From Bacteroidia bacterium (GTDB lineage: Bacteria > Bacteroidota > Bacteroidia > NS11-12g > UBA9320), in contig JAOKFZ010000011.1 of assembly GCA_028247315.1 (NCBI GenBank), forward strand, positions 1 to 53,034: 53,034 nucleotides of DNA. Direction: 5' to 3'. Below, piece by piece: positions 17,475-26,877 of the stretch (position 1 is its first letter; each line of letters opens with the position of its first letter). The translations under genes were made by a program, and so were the position numbers. The notes beneath the pieces are model-generated. The model was given only the letters and a program-made list of their open reading frames with translations, had not been told where the DNA came from and made no database searches.

Positions 17475-19111
17475 TATCGTATTATTTTAAAGCTGTACAA
17501 CTTTCCGTCTAGCTCTGCTGTTAGAACATAAAGTCCTGCATTGTAATTAGCAGGGGAGAGGCTTAGCACATTATGGGTTTCACTGTATAATTTTTGTCCA
17601 GTAGCAGTGTATAGCGTAAACAGAGCAGATTTAGGAGCTATTACTTTTAGCTCTGAATATCCTTGAGCAAATCCTACCTGATCCAATACATTAATCTCTC
17701 CTTGCCCTTTTATAATCCTAATATTAGCTCCTCGTTCTACGAAACCAGCATCTACGAAGCACTGTTTTATGGGTAAATAGTAACGTCTATCAAAATCCAT
17801 GCTATCAATATCCAAAATAACTTGGGCCATCTGTGCCATTGTAGTATTTGGACCTTGGTAATAAAAATGTTCCAGTAATAAGCTATCCATCGCTTTGCGG
17901 CCAATGAAGTCGTGTGCACACATCAGTGCACTACTCCATATATCTCTGTCGCCATCTTTACTCCCTTTTAGGTCTTGTGGATATACTCTATTGGTGTTTA
18001 GAGGTATACCATTCCACGTCTCATTACCATCCCAAGAAAAGACTTTGTCTGGCGTATTATCGTTTATACTACGGCTATATGCTTTAGCTAAGTAGTCACA
18101 AGAACCTTCTTCCATTGCTTCTCTTTCCATACCAACGGTATTATCTGGAGAGGCTAATTCACTTAGTGAATGTGTAAACTCGTGTACCACCACTTCGCCA
18201 TCTTCGGCGTCATCTATACCACCCTCACCAAACTGCAGTGCGTGACTAGACGGCGTATAACTGCTGTTGTCCAAATTATTAAATGCATGGACATCCACTA
18301 CTAATGTATCCGTTAAATCGTCGTAACCTAGTCTGTTTACGTATTCTCCCATGGTATTGATGTGGTAGTAGACATTGAGGTACTCAAATGCATCTATATC
18401 TCGTGTGTACATCAGGCTATCTCTAGTAGCATAGTAAAATGTATCTACCGGTGAACTTACATCTTCAAAATACAGAAACTCTGATTCCAGAAAGAAAGAG
18501 TCGTTATCAAATTTTGCTAGCACTTCTCTCCATATCAATTGACTATCTAAGGTGCTGTTGGTTTGGTCATCTGCATCTACAAAGTCACCTCCGTATGGTT
18601 TCCCAGATGAATTTATTGGATTTACCATGAAGACTTTTACGAAAATATTGGTATCTCGTTTTATGTACTTGTGTACGTCTTTTTCTAAAAGCACTAGTCC
18701 GTCTTCTCTTACCCATTGTGTTACGGGGTGCCTTATACCTACTACTTCTTTTTTATAAGCGGCTTGCAGCTCACCTTCATGAAGTATAAGATGATTTCCT
18801 GAAGTATAGGTGCTGGACACTGGAGCAAAATTCAAAAAATTTTGAATTACATGTGAACCGTTTTTCTTCATGTGTACTGTCACTCCGTGGTGCTTTGCCA
18901 CCTTACCCTGTACAATTTGAGCAAACGTGTAATGGGAGGCAAACGGGCTTTCGACTCTATAGGATTGTTGCAGTGTTGTATGTTCCGGTAAAGTAATGGT
19001 ATTCAATATTTGTTGCAAAGGGCTAGGTGCTTTGAATACACTACTCTGAGCTAGTGTAGTACCTGCAGTAAGTAAGCCGATAGAGAGTAGTATGTAGTGC
19101 CAAAATTTCAT
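17474..19111 (-). CDS. Secreted zinc metalloprotease (gluzincin, fungalysin/thermolysin-like) with T9SS tail
   Basis: A 545-residue protein with signal peptide (to AQ at 22), a propeptide-like region (about 30-165) and a catalytic domain containing HEFTH at 310-314 and the likely third zinc ligand Glu335 in MEEGSCDYLA. The arrangement VDVHAFNN...FGEGGIDDAEDGEVVVHEFTH is M36/M4-like, but the domain is short and divergent, so the family is left open. The last 75 residues (IKGQGEINVLDQ ... YNAGLYVLTAELDGKLYSFKII) fit a type A T9SS sorting domain. It lies 21 nt downstream of yigZ and overlaps the next gene, so it is in the ribD operon. Confidence 0.83.
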   Translation of the reverse strand: MKFWHYILLSIGLLTAGTTLAQSSVFKAPSPLQQILNTITLPEHTTLQQSYRVESPFASHYTFAQIVQGKVAKHHGVTVHMKKNGSHVIQNFLNFAPVSSTYTSGNHLILHEGELQAAYKKEVVGIRHPVTQWVREDGLVLLEKDVHKYIKRDTNIFVKVFMVNPINSSGKPYGGDFVDADDQTNSTLDSQLIWREVLAKFDNDSFFLESEFLYFEDVSSPVDTFYYATRDSLMYTRDIDAFEYLNVYYHINTMGEYVNRLGYDDLTDTLVVDVHAFNNLDNSSYTPSSHALQFGEGGIDDAEDGEVVVHEFTHSLSELASPDNTVGMEREAMEEGSCDYLAKAYSRSINDNTPDKVFSWDGNETWNGIPLNTNRVYPQDLKGSKDGDRDIWSSALMCAHDFIGRKAMDSLLLEHFYYQGPNTTMAQMAQVILDIDSMDFDRRYYLPIKQCFVDAGFVERGANIRIIKGQGEINVLDQVGFAQGYSELKVIAPKSALFTLYTATGQKLYSETHNVLSLSPANYNAGLYVLTAELDGKLYSFKIIR

Positions 19112-19132
19112 ATTGTATTTCGTCTAATATTC

Positions 19133-19723
19133 TTAGAGCACCACTAAGGTAAGGATTTTCTTTAGTTCACTGCGTAAGTCTGTAGTCATACTTTTACTGC
19201 ATGTTACTTCAAATTGACCATCGGCATTCGTTATGTATGTTACCCCTTTTTGCCTTGCAAGGAAATTGTATAGACGATATGCCTCCGTAGGATGCATCGT
19301 ACAAATAATGGTATCCGTGAGTACTAAATCTTTCATTTCAGCGTCGTCTATACACAGTTGTGCTGCTCCTCCGTATGATTCTATTAAACCTGGTATTCCG
19401 AGTTTTTTGCCACCGTAGTATCTTACTACTGCACACCCTACATAGGTTATTTCGGCACTTAGTATAGCGTGCAAAATTGGTCTTCCGCTACTGTTACTTG
19501 GCTCTCCATCATCACTGCATCGTTGATACTCCCGTTCTGTACCTATCACACAACTAGAGCACACATGTGTAGCATCTGCAAATTTTTCTTTGTACGCCTT
19601 TATTTTTTCATCAAACTCTGCGGCATCTTTTACCGGAAATAGATAGCCATAGAACTTACTCCCGCTCGCTTTATACTCACTGGTATACACCATACATATG
19701 CCTCTATACCTATCTGCTGGCAT
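19133..19723 (-). CDS. yigZ: YigZ/IMPACT-family protein (UPF0029)
   Basis: A 196-residue protein of the YigZ family, whose bacterial members have no firmly set role; the eukaryotic relative IMPACT binds GCN1. The N-terminal UPF0029 fold shows GSKFYGYLFPV, ATHVCSS, the SDDGEPSNSSGRPIL signature and VVRYYGGKKLGIPGLIESYG; the C-terminal DUF1949-like domain follows. The start at 19723 overlaps the transporter gene by 14 nt but aligns with the usual family N-terminus, whereas the later ATG (19693) would cut it. Confidence 0.93.
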   Translation of the reverse strand: MPADRYRGICMVYTSEYKASGSKFYGYLFPVKDAAEFDEKIKAYKEKFADATHVCSSCVIGTEREYQRCSDDGEPSNSSGRPILHAILSAEITYVGCAVVRYYGGKKLGIPGLIESYGGAAQLCIDDAEMKDLVLTDTIICTMHPTEAYRLYNFLARQKGVTYITNADGQFEVTCSKSMTTDLRSELKKILTLVVL

Positions 19724-20579
19724 ACGCTATAATAGCTATGGAAACTACTGCTAACAATAGTCCCCATTGATTCTTTGGTTCTAGTTTTTCTTTAAAAATA
19801 AGGACAGATAGTAAGGTGCTTAGCAATACCACACCCACATTATTCACCCCAAAAACAAAAGCACTTTTTACACTAAAACTCTCTATTGCACTCAGCAAAA
19901 AGAAGATAGAAAAGTAGTTGGGTATACCCAAACCAACACCAGCTTTTATGCTCTTCCATTCCCAACCACTAAAATTAGCCTTCTCTTTGACTAGGTAGAT
20001 AAATACTCCTGCTACAAAAGCTCCTAGAAAAATAGAATACGAAATTGCACTGAGCGGCACATCTTCGCTATAAGCCGTTTGTAAGACTTTTAAGCTTGTA
20101 TCGATAAGACCTCCACCTATAAAGACGATGATGGGAAGCACTAAAAATCGTTTATCAATCTTTAGCTCTTTTTTTACTGTGATAAAATAGATGCTTAGTA
20201 TGGATAATACTACTCCCAATACAAACAGAATAGTAATTTCTTCCTTAGCATAGAAAAAAGCAAATAGGATAGGGATAACCACACTCATCTTACCACTTAC
20301 GGCGGTAACACTAATCCCTAGCCTCTCTGTGGTGAGAGCCATAGAAAAGAAAATAGCTATAAACAAAAAACCTAAGAGCAAGCAATAGGTAAACCATGGC
20401 TGACCAATATAACTAAAAATATTTCGGTTATTGGATAGACTAATGCCCAGCACGAAACACACCAAATAGTTGACAATAATGGCTTGAAATTTATGGACAT
20501 CATACTCCTTGAACCATCTAAAAATCAAATTAATAAACGTGCTAAATGCTATGCTAAGTAGAAGAAAGGTAATAGCCAT
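19710..20579 (-). CDS. DMT/EamA-family membrane transporter
   Basis: A 289-residue protein with ten predicted membrane helices in two EamA-like halves (for example LGISVTAVSGKMSVVIPILFA and SAFVFGVNNVGVVLLSTLLS). These carriers move small metabolites. Its ATG overlaps the ribD stop in TAATG, so translation is coupled to ribD; a riboflavin or precursor substrate is a possible inference from that, but no residue shows it. Confidence 0.88.
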   Translation of the reverse strand: MAITFLLLSIAFSTFINLIFRWFKEYDVHKFQAIIVNYLVCFVLGISLSNNRNIFSYIGQPWFTYCLLLGFLFIAIFFSMALTTERLGISVTAVSGKMSVVIPILFAFFYAKEEITILFVLGVVLSILSIYFITVKKELKIDKRFLVLPIIVFIGGGLIDTSLKVLQTAYSEDVPLSAISYSIFLGAFVAGVFIYLVKEKANFSGWEWKSIKAGVGLGIPNYFSIFFLLSAIESFSVKSAFVFGVNNVGVVLLSTLLSVLIFKEKLEPKNQWGLLLAVVSIAIIAYASR

Positions 20580-21601
20580 TATTTTGGTATAAAGTATTTG
20601 ATCGTATCGTTTCCGCTTATTTTTTCACTCACACTAGGGATGCCTACCCAAGGTGCTTTTATTCCCGTATCCCAATCCACCTCAGATTTTAAGATTATCA
20701 CCTGATCCCACACCTTATTTTCTATAAAAGATGTTAAGACCTGACTACCACCCTCTACCAATACACTATGAATATCTCGGGAGTACAAATCTGCAAGCAC
20801 GCTATCGAGTGTCATATCTTTTAGTCGTATCAACTCGTAGTTATCCATTTTTTTGCTTTTTACTGTATTATATAGTAGTGTGTATCCGGTAGAAAATGTA
20901 GCTGCATTTAGGTCTACATTGAGTGTTTTGGAAAGTACAATTTTAATAGGATTATTGCCATCTACACTACGCACATCGAGCCTTGGTAAATCCCTATTTA
21001 TGGTATTAGCACCAACCAGTATTGCTTGGTGAGTAGCCCTCAAATTATGCACCAATGGAATATTGACAACATCACTTATTTGTGGAGGTTGATTGTCACC
21101 TTCTAAACGAGCCATGAAGCCATTGTTCGTCTCTGCCCATTTTAGTGTAACAAACGGACGCTGATTGGCGTGTGCTGTAATAAATTTTCTATTTAGTGCA
21201 GTACACTCATCTTCCAATACACCAACGGTTACTTTCAATCCTGCATCTCGTAGTTTTTTGATTCCGCGACCAGCTACCTTAGTATATGGGTCTAGCATAC
21301 CAACGGTCACACGCTTGGGGTTCATTTCTACTATAAGGTTTGCACAGGGAGGAGTTTTACCGTAATGGGAGCAAGGCTCTAGATTTACATATACCTCGCA
21401 TTCATTTGTATTGATAGCAGGAGCAAGCTTCTTAAACGCATTTACCTCAGCATGAGGACCTCCAAATCGCTTGTGATAACCCTCTGATACAATCTCGCCA
21501 TTATGCACGATAACGCAGCCCACCATTGGGTTTGGGGCAGTATAGCGTTCGCCTTGCTTGGCTAACTCGATACATCGTTTTATATACTTCTCATCTTGCA
21601 G
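20579..21601 (-). CDS. ribD: Bifunctional riboflavin biosynthesis deaminase/reductase RibD, apparent CTG start
   Basis: RibD carries out the second and third steps of riboflavin synthesis. The deaminase half has the zinc site His50-Ala-Glu52 (GPHAEVNAF), Cys77 and Cys86 (PCSHYGKTPPC); the reductase half has TLKWAETNNGFMA, AILVGANTINRD, and VEGGSQVLTSF. The first in-frame ATG (21526) would begin inside the conserved PNPMVG and remove the first helix. The frame is open upstream to a TAG at 21613-21611 and encodes the expected N-terminus (QDEKYIKRCIELAKQGERYT), but contains no ATG, GTG or TTG. A CTG at 21601 lies exactly at the family start and 4 nt after a -7 box, so I place the start there (340 residues). 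First gene of a six-gene operon. Confidence 0.88.
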   Translation of the reverse strand: MQDEKYIKRCIELAKQGERYTAPNPMVGCVIVHNGEIVSEGYHKRFGGPHAEVNAFKKLAPAINTNECEVYVNLEPCSHYGKTPPCANLIVEMNPKRVTVGMLDPYTKVAGRGIKKLRDAGLKVTVGVLEDECTALNRKFITAHANQRPFVTLKWAETNNGFMARLEGDNQPPQISDVVNIPLVHNLRATHQAILVGANTINRDLPRLDVRSVDGNNPIKIVLSKTLNVDLNAATFSTGYTLLYNTVKSKKMDNYELIRLKDMTLDSVLADLYSRDIHSVLVEGGSQVLTSFIENKVWDQVIILKSEVDWDTGIKAPWVGIPSVSEKISGNDTIKYFIPK

Positions 21602-21605
21602 GCTG

Positions 21606-21613
21606 CGAAGCTA
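21606..21613 (-). promoter_or_regulatory. -7 promoter box of ribD
   Basis: TAGCTTCG on the minus strand, then CAGC, then the proposed CTG start at 21601. With so little leader there is no room for an FMN riboswitch. Confidence 0.6.
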
Positions 21614-21640
21614 ATGTTAATATCATACATTCTTTAACTG

Positions 21641-21648
21641 TAAATTTG
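21641..21648 (+). promoter_or_regulatory. -7 promoter box of prmC
   Basis: TAAATTTG, exact consensus, followed by CAGC and the ATG at 21653. It is divergent from the ribD box, with the same 4-nt spacing and the same CAGC. Confidence 0.65.
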
Positions 21649-21652
21649 CAGC

Positions 21653-22465
21653 ATGCAACTTGGCCTCATAAAAGCACTCTACACCGACCAACTTACCAAA
21701 GTTTACAACTACGGCGAAGCCGAAAATCTTTTTTATATCACTTTGCAGTGGTTAGAAAAAAAATCTAAAACTGCCGTTATACTGGGCCAAGAAACACTTT
21801 TGGTAGGTGCGTATCAATTGGTTTTAGAAGAGCTCTTATTGGGTAAGCCCATACAATACGTTACCCACGAAGCTCCATTTTACGGGTTAGACCTCTATGT
21901 AGATGAGCGTGTCCTTATACCTCGACCAGAAACAGAGCAACTGGTGCATTGGATCATTCAAGATAATCCAAAATTTAAAGGTACTGTATTGGATATAGGC
22001 ACGGGTAGCGGTTGTATACCTATAGCATTGGCCAAACATTGGCCTGAAGCCGTCCTAAGCGGATGTGACATAAGTGCAAATGCACTCGTAGTAGCGGAGA
22101 AAAATGCTAAAGAACAAGAGGTAGATGTCACCTTTATTCAGAAAGATATTCTCAACCAAAAACTGGATACCTACGACATCATCATAAGTAACCCACCATA
22201 CATCGGCGAAAATGAAAAGCACGACATGCACCAAAACGTACTGGACAATGAACCGCATTTAGCTTTGTTTGTGTCAGACAGTGATCCACTTATTTTTTAC
22301 AAGAGAATACTACAACTCGCTAAACAACAAGAAACTACGTGCTACTTTGAGACAAGCGAATTGTATAGAAACGAGTTAGATTCTTGGCTAAATAAAGAAG
22401 GTCATACTTATATCTGGCAACTGGATTTTCAAGAAAAAAACAGGATGCTAAAAGTTAGTTTCTAA
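21653..22465 (+). CDS. prmC: Release factor glutamine N5-methyltransferase PrmC
   Basis: PrmC methylates the glutamine of the GGQ motif in RF1 and RF2. The 270-residue product has the helical N-terminal domain, the PrmC signature RPETEQLVHW, the SAM-binding motif DIGTGSGCIPIALA (116-120 core) and the catalytic NPPY at 180-183. Length is normal. It is transcribed alone, divergently from ribD, from a consensus -7 box 4 nt before the ATG. Confidence 0.96.
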   Translation: MQLGLIKALYTDQLTKVYNYGEAENLFYITLQWLEKKSKTAVILGQETLLVGAYQLVLEELLLGKPIQYVTHEAPFYGLDLYVDERVLIPRPETEQLVHWIIQDNPKFKGTVLDIGTGSGCIPIALAKHWPEAVLSGCDISANALVVAEKNAKEQEVDVTFIQKDILNQKLDTYDIIISNPPYIGENEKHDMHQNVLDNEPHLALFVSDSDPLIFYKRILQLAKQQETTCYFETSELYRNELDSWLNKEGHTYIWQLDFQEKNRMLKVSF

Positions 22466-22593
22466 ACTCAAATCATACACTCCTCAATTTATCCCCATTT
22501 ATACTAAATAATTGTGGGTATTTTCGTGTCAGAATAGCTGAAGCATTAACCATTTGCTTATAGATTGCACACTTTATAACTAACTTTAAATAG

Positions 22594-25146
22594 ATGAATT
22601 CGGAAAACGAGAAAATTATTCCAATTAACATTGAAGAAGAAATGAAAACCGCATACATCGATTACTCGATGTCGGTTATTGTTTCGCGTGCTCTTCCAGA
22701 TGTACGAGATGGTCTAAAGCCAGTGCACCGCCGTGTACTTTATGGTATGACTGAGCTTGGACTAGCTAGTAATAGACCTTATAAAAAATCTGCAAGAATA
22801 GTAGGAGAGGTACTTGGTAAGTATCACCCACACGGTGATACATCTGTTTATGATACAATGGTACGTATGGCCCAAAGCTGGAGCTTACGCTACCCTATGG
22901 TCGATGGCCAAGGTAACTTTGGTAGTATAGATGGTGACCCACCAGCAGCAATGAGATACACCGAAGCAAGAATGAGAAAACTTGCTGAGGAGATGCTTGC
23001 TGATATAGATAAAGATACAGTTGATTATAGACCCAATTTTGACGACAGTCTAAGCGAACCTACAGTGCTGCCCGCACGTATTCCCAATTTATTGGTAAAC
23101 GGTGCTTCTGGTATTGCGGTAGGTATGGCAACCAATATGGCACCGCATAATTTAAGCGAGTGTATCGATGGAACTATTGCATACATAGACAATACAGATA
23201 TCGATGTGGAAGGACTTATGGAGCATGTTAAAGCACCAGATTTCCCGACAGGTGGAATCATATACGGTACCGAAGGTGTGAAGTCTGCTTTTGAAACAGG
23301 TAGAGGCCGTATTGTAATGCGTGGTAAAGCTGAGTTTGATGTCAACAAAAACGGTAGAGAACAAATTGTAATTACAGAAGTTCCTTACCAGGTGAGTCCA
23401 TCGCAAATCATTGTTAAGGCTGTAGATCTCGTAAATGATAAGGTAATAGAAGGTATAAGTGAAGTAAGAGATGAGAGTGGCCGTCAAGGACTACGTATTG
23501 TTTTTGATTTGAAACGCGATGCAATACCCAATATCGTACTCAACAAACTATACAAATACACACCGTTACAAACAAGTTTTAGTGTAAACAATATAGCCCT
23601 TGTAAAAGGAAGACCGGAGATGCTAAATCTTCGTGATATGATACATCACTACGTAGAACACCGCCACGAGGTAGTTATTCGTAGAACAGAGTATCTGCTA
23701 AAAGAAGCTCAGAAACGTGCTCACATACTAGAAGGGCTTATTATAGCATTGGATAATCTAGATGCAGTAATAAAACTCATAAGAGCGTCCAAAAATGGTG
23801 AAGATGCCCGAAACGGGTTGATGAAAGAGTTCAAACTTTCTGAAATACAGGCCAAAGCCATACTTGATATGCGTCTACAGAAACTTACGGGTCTAGAGAT
23901 TGACAAAGTAAGAGCAGAATATGCAGAGTTAATGGCAACTATTGCTGACTTAAACGACATTTTAGGAGACGAAGCTCGTAGAATGCAAATCATCAAAGAT
24001 GAACTTCTCGAAATGAAAGAGAAGTACGGAGATGAGCGTAGAACAGCCATAGAGTTTGATGCAGGAGAAATAAACATAGAAGACCTCATAGCAAACGAGG
24101 AGATGGTAGTAACTATCTCTAGCATGGGCTATATAAAACGTACGCCACTTACTGAATATAAATCTCAGTCTAGGGGAGGAGTTGGCAATAAAGGTGTGAA
24201 GCACAGAGATAAGGACTATGTAGAAAATCTCTTTGTTACCATGACACACAACTACATCTTACTATTTACAGACCAAGGAAGATGCTTTTGGATGAAGGTT
24301 TACGAAATACCTGTGGGTAGCAAAGTGTCACAAGGTAGAGCTATCCAAAACTTAATTAACATACCAAACGATGATACTGTAAGAGCATTTGTAGCTACAG
24401 GAAATCTTAAGGACGATGAGTATGTGAACAATAATTTCATCGTGATGTGTACTAAAAATGGTACAATTAAGAAAACATCGCTTGAGCAATACTCGAGACC
24501 ACGAACAAATGGAATCAACGCAATAACAGTAAAGGACGGTGATCAATTACTTGAAGCTAAACTCACAGACGGAACTGCAGAAATACTGTTGGCAAAGAAG
24601 AGTGGTAAAGCTATCCGATTCAATGAAGAGAACGTAAGACCAATGGGGAGAACGGCTTCTGGAGTAAGAGGAGTGAGGCTAGAGGACGACAAAGACGAAG
24701 TAATTGGAATGGTTTGTGTAAACTCTGATATGGAAGACACTACTATAATGGTAGTATCTGAAAAAGGATACGGAAAACGAACTGATATCGATGATTATAG
24801 AATCACTGGTAGAGGAGGTAAAGGAGTAAAGACTCTGAGCGTTACAGAAAAGACAGGCACACTGATTTCTATGAAAGACGTAACCGATGAAAATGATCTG
24901 ATGATCATAACCAAACTAGGCATAACCATTCGTATGAAGATGGAAGATGTAAGAGTAATGGGAAGAGCCACCCAAGGAGTTAGGCTCATAAAAGTAAGAG
25001 ACAAAGACGATATCGCATCTGTGGCAAAAGTGCCTAAAGTAGACCATGAAGAATTTGATGAAAATGAATCTGAAGAAGATACGGACACAGATACTGCAGC
25101 AAACAGTGAAGAGAATGAAACAAATACAGAAGAGAATGAAGATTAA
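22594..25146 (+). CDS. gyrA: DNA gyrase subunit A
   Basis: GyrA cuts and rejoins DNA during negative supercoiling. The 850-residue product has catalytic Tyr122 (MRYTEAR), the winged-helix segment [19 protein letters not shown], a coiled-coil tower, and a C-terminal beta-pinwheel with the GyrA-box variant [10 protein letters not shown] that is usual for Bacteroidota, plus a very acidic tail (about 815-850). Position 83 is Thr and position 87 Asp in E. coli numbering. A TAACTTTA box 5 nt before the ATG is one base off the -7 consensus. The end overlaps the TPR gene by 11 nt. Confidence 0.98.
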   Translation: MNSENEKIIPINIEEEMKTAYIDYSMSVIVSRALPDVRDGLKPVHRRVLYGMTELGLASNRPYKKSARIVGEVLGKYHPHGDTSVYDTMVRMAQSWSLRYPMVDGQGNFGSIDGDPPAAMRYTEARMRKLAEEMLADIDKDTVDYRPNFDDSLSEPTVLPARIPNLLVNGASGIAVGMATNMAPHNLSECIDGTIAYIDNTDIDVEGLMEHVKAPDFPTGGIIYGTEGVKSAFETGRGRIVMRGKAEFDVNKNGREQIVITEVPYQVSPSQIIVKAVDLVNDKVIEGISEVRDESGRQGLRIVFDLKRDAIPNIVLNKLYKYTPLQTSFSVNNIALVKGRPEMLNLRDMIHHYVEHRHEVVIRRTEYLLKEAQKRAHILEGLIIALDNLDAVIKLIRASKNGEDARNGLMKEFKLSEIQAKAILDMRLQKLTGLEIDKVRAEYAELMATIADLNDILGDEARRMQIIKDELLEMKEKYGDERRTAIEFDAGEINIEDLIANEEMVVTISSMGYIKRTPLTEYKSQSRGGVGNKGVKHRDKDYVENLFVTMTHNYILLFTDQGRCFWMKVYEIPVGSKVSQGRAIQNLINIPNDDTVRAFVATGNLKDDEYVNNNFIVMCTKNGTIKKTSLEQYSRPRTNGINAITVKDGDQLLEAKLTDGTAEILLAKKSGKAIRFNEENVRPMGRTASGVRGVRLEDDKDEVIGMVCVNSDMEDTTIMVVSEKGYGKRTDIDDYRITGRGGKGVKTLSVTEKTGTLISMKDVTDENDLMIITKLGITIRMKMEDVRVMGRATQGVRLIKVRDKDDIASVAKVPKVDHEEFDENESEEDTDTDTAANSEENETNTEENED

Positions 25147-26338
25147 ATTCAGCTATACACTCGTAGTAATAGCCCTGTTTTCAGGGGTAAGCACAATGGC
25201 CCAGAAGTTTAGTGTGGAATCCATGAAAATGGAATTGGATCCTACAAAACCCGATGGAGACAGAAATTTTGATGATCTAGTAAAGTGGGCTGAAGAGACC
25301 GCAGTGCATCCAAAAACGGCCAATGATCCTAAAATGTGGTACTACAGAGGGCTTACTTTTTTGAAGGTGTCTGCCATGGAAAATGAACTAAGTAAAAAGT
25401 ATCCTAACGCTATGGATTTAGCATTTGAGGGCTTCACTAATGCTATAAAAACGGATACCAAAAACAAGGTAACTAAATTAGCTGAAGGTAATTTACTTAA
25501 TGTAGCAATCGGCTTTTACAATGAAGGATATGTAGCCTACAATGCAAAAGACTATGCTACTGCATACACTGCATTTGGGAAAGCACTACCACTGATGAAG
25601 TACGATACGGATAATCAGCTTAAACGTAATAACTTAACCTCAGAAGTATTGGAGCAAATGATGGCTTATAGTGCTATGAATAATGGCGAAGATGAAAAAG
25701 CAATAAAAGCTCTTAATAACTTGGTCAACAATGGAAGCACAGATCCTGCTATCTATACAAATCTGGCTAACTTGCAGATGAAAATGGGTGATACTACCGC
25801 TGCGTTGGCTACCATCACAGAAGGTAAGGAGATGAATGAAGGAAATGCGGACCTTACTAACCTCGAATTGAACACCTACCTGAGACTAGGAAGGAGCAAG
25901 GAGTTGATAGAGAAGCTGAACATTGCCATTGAAACCGACCCTTCCAACACCTTATACTACCAGGCTAGGGGAGACGCTTTTGAGCGTTTTGGTGACACAG
26001 AAAAGGCTCTAGCAGACTATGCGAAATGCATAGAAATAGACCCTGAATATTATGATGCTTACTATAACAGAGGTGCGTTGTACTTAAATAAAATTGGAGC
26101 TATCGTGGAAGAACTTGACGGTGAGTATAAGCCCAGTATTATACAGGCCAAAGAGGTAGAAATCAATCAGTGGTATGTAAAAGCCATCGTAGAATTTGAA
26201 ACTGTTTTCGAAGGAAACGATGATATGCCTGTTGAAGAAAAAGTAGACCTTGCAGGTACAATGAAGAAAATTTATGCTCGTCTAGAGAAAATGGACAAGT
26301 ATGCTGAAATGAAAGCATTTGTAGAAGCTAATAAATAG
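25136..26338 (+). CDS. Exported TPR-repeat protein
   Basis: A 400-residue protein with signal peptide ([23 protein letters not shown]) and several tetratricopeptide repeats, clearest at [46 protein letters not shown] and [18 protein letters not shown]. TPRs bind other proteins; the partner is unknown. The ATG at 25136 lies inside the last codons of gyrA, in another frame, so the two are co-transcribed and probably coupled. The frame is open to 25046, but those extra residues are only the shadow of the GyrA acidic tail. Confidence 0.88.
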   Translation: MKIKFSYTLVVIALFSGVSTMAQKFSVESMKMELDPTKPDGDRNFDDLVKWAEETAVHPKTANDPKMWYYRGLTFLKVSAMENELSKKYPNAMDLAFEGFTNAIKTDTKNKVTKLAEGNLLNVAIGFYNEGYVAYNAKDYATAYTAFGKALPLMKYDTDNQLKRNNLTSEVLEQMMAYSAMNNGEDEKAIKALNNLVNNGSTDPAIYTNLANLQMKMGDTTAALATITEGKEMNEGNADLTNLELNTYLRLGRSKELIEKLNIAIETDPSNTLYYQARGDAFERFGDTEKALADYAKCIEIDPEYYDAYYNRGALYLNKIGAIVEELDGEYKPSIIQAKEVEINQWYVKAIVEFETVFEGNDDMPVEEKVDLAGTMKKIYARLEKMDKYAEMKAFVEANK

Positions 26339-26344
26339 CAGTAT

Positions 26345-26374
26345 GAGAAAGGGAGTCTTAGGTACTCCTTTTCT
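26345..26374 (+). terminator. Terminator of the gyrA-TPR transcript
   Basis: A hairpin GAAAGGGAGT / ACTCCTTTTC (one G-T pair) with a 7-nt loop and a T-rich end, 6 bp after the TPR stop. Confidence 0.8.
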
Positions 26375-26424
26375 TTACAATCTATTAGTTAACATAATAT
26401 AAATTATAGGCAACATGCAACTGA

Positions 26425-26455
26425 TTTGCTTATACATACTATTCAACTAATTTTG
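26425..26455 (+). promoter_or_regulatory. Consensus promoter of the DUF3817 gene
   Basis: TTTG (26425-26428), a 19-nt spacer, TAATTTTG (26448-26455), then TCCT and the ATG at 26460. This is the clearest complete promoter on the plus strand, and the mRNA should begin at or next to the start codon. Confidence 0.82.
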
Positions 26456-26459
26456 TCCT

Positions 26460-26753
26460 ATGTCAAAATCACCAGTTCTAACCCAAGTTAACGTCTTCAA
26501 AATAATCAGTTACTTAGAGGGTATATCGTACTTAATACTCCTTTTCATAGGTGTTCCTATGAAGTACATTGCAGGTGATCCAAGTATCGTAAAAGCTGTC
26601 GGAATGCCTCACGGCGTACTATTTATTGTCTATATTTTCATGGCTATCGTTGTTCGCCAAAAATTAAAATGGAATACACTGTCATTTATTATTGTTTTAA
26701 TTGCCTCAGTTATACCCTTTGGAACATTTTATGTAGATAAAAAATATTTATAA
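26460..26753 (+). CDS. DUF3817-family small membrane protein
   Basis: A 97-residue protein with three hydrophobic segments. The motif FKIISYLEGISYLILLFIGVPMKYI and the MPHGVLFIVYIF stretch are typical of the DUF3817 (YdzA-like) membrane family, whose function is unknown. It is a single-gene unit with a near-perfect promoter placed 4 nt before its ATG. Confidence 0.88.
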   Translation: MSKSPVLTQVNVFKIISYLEGISYLILLFIGVPMKYIAGDPSIVKAVGMPHGVLFIVYIFMAIVVRQKLKWNTLSFIIVLIASVIPFGTFYVDKKYL

Positions 26754-26862
26754 TCCGCTGTGATTTTGCAGATCAATTCGTCTTAAAGAACTGGTCTTTC
26801 AGCTAATATTAAAAAAATATAAAATTACAACAACACTCATTCAATGGTGGGCTATTTTGGTT

Positions 26863-26870
26863 TAAATTTG
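26863..26870 (+). promoter_or_regulatory. -7 promoter box of the LysE-type gene
   Basis: TAAATTTG, exact consensus, 7 nt before the ATG at 26878. No -33 TTTG at a suitable distance. Confidence 0.5.
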
Positions 26871-26877
26871 ACGTTCA

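Noticed and set aside
21524..21526. RibD start at ATG 21526
   Set aside because: It begins inside the conserved PNPMVG motif and removes the first helix; the upstream frame encodes the missing part.
21602..21652. FMN riboswitch upstream of ribD
   Set aside because: The ribD/prmC gap is only about 51 bp and both -7 boxes abut the starts, leaving no leader RNA.
24543..25088. Long minus-strand frames opposite gyrA
   Set aside because: Serine/leucine-rich antisense shadows of a well-established gene, without starts, promoters or domains.
25046..25135. N-terminal extension of the TPR protein inside gyrA
   Set aside because: It is a lysine-rich shadow of the acidic GyrA tail; the signal peptide begins at 25136.
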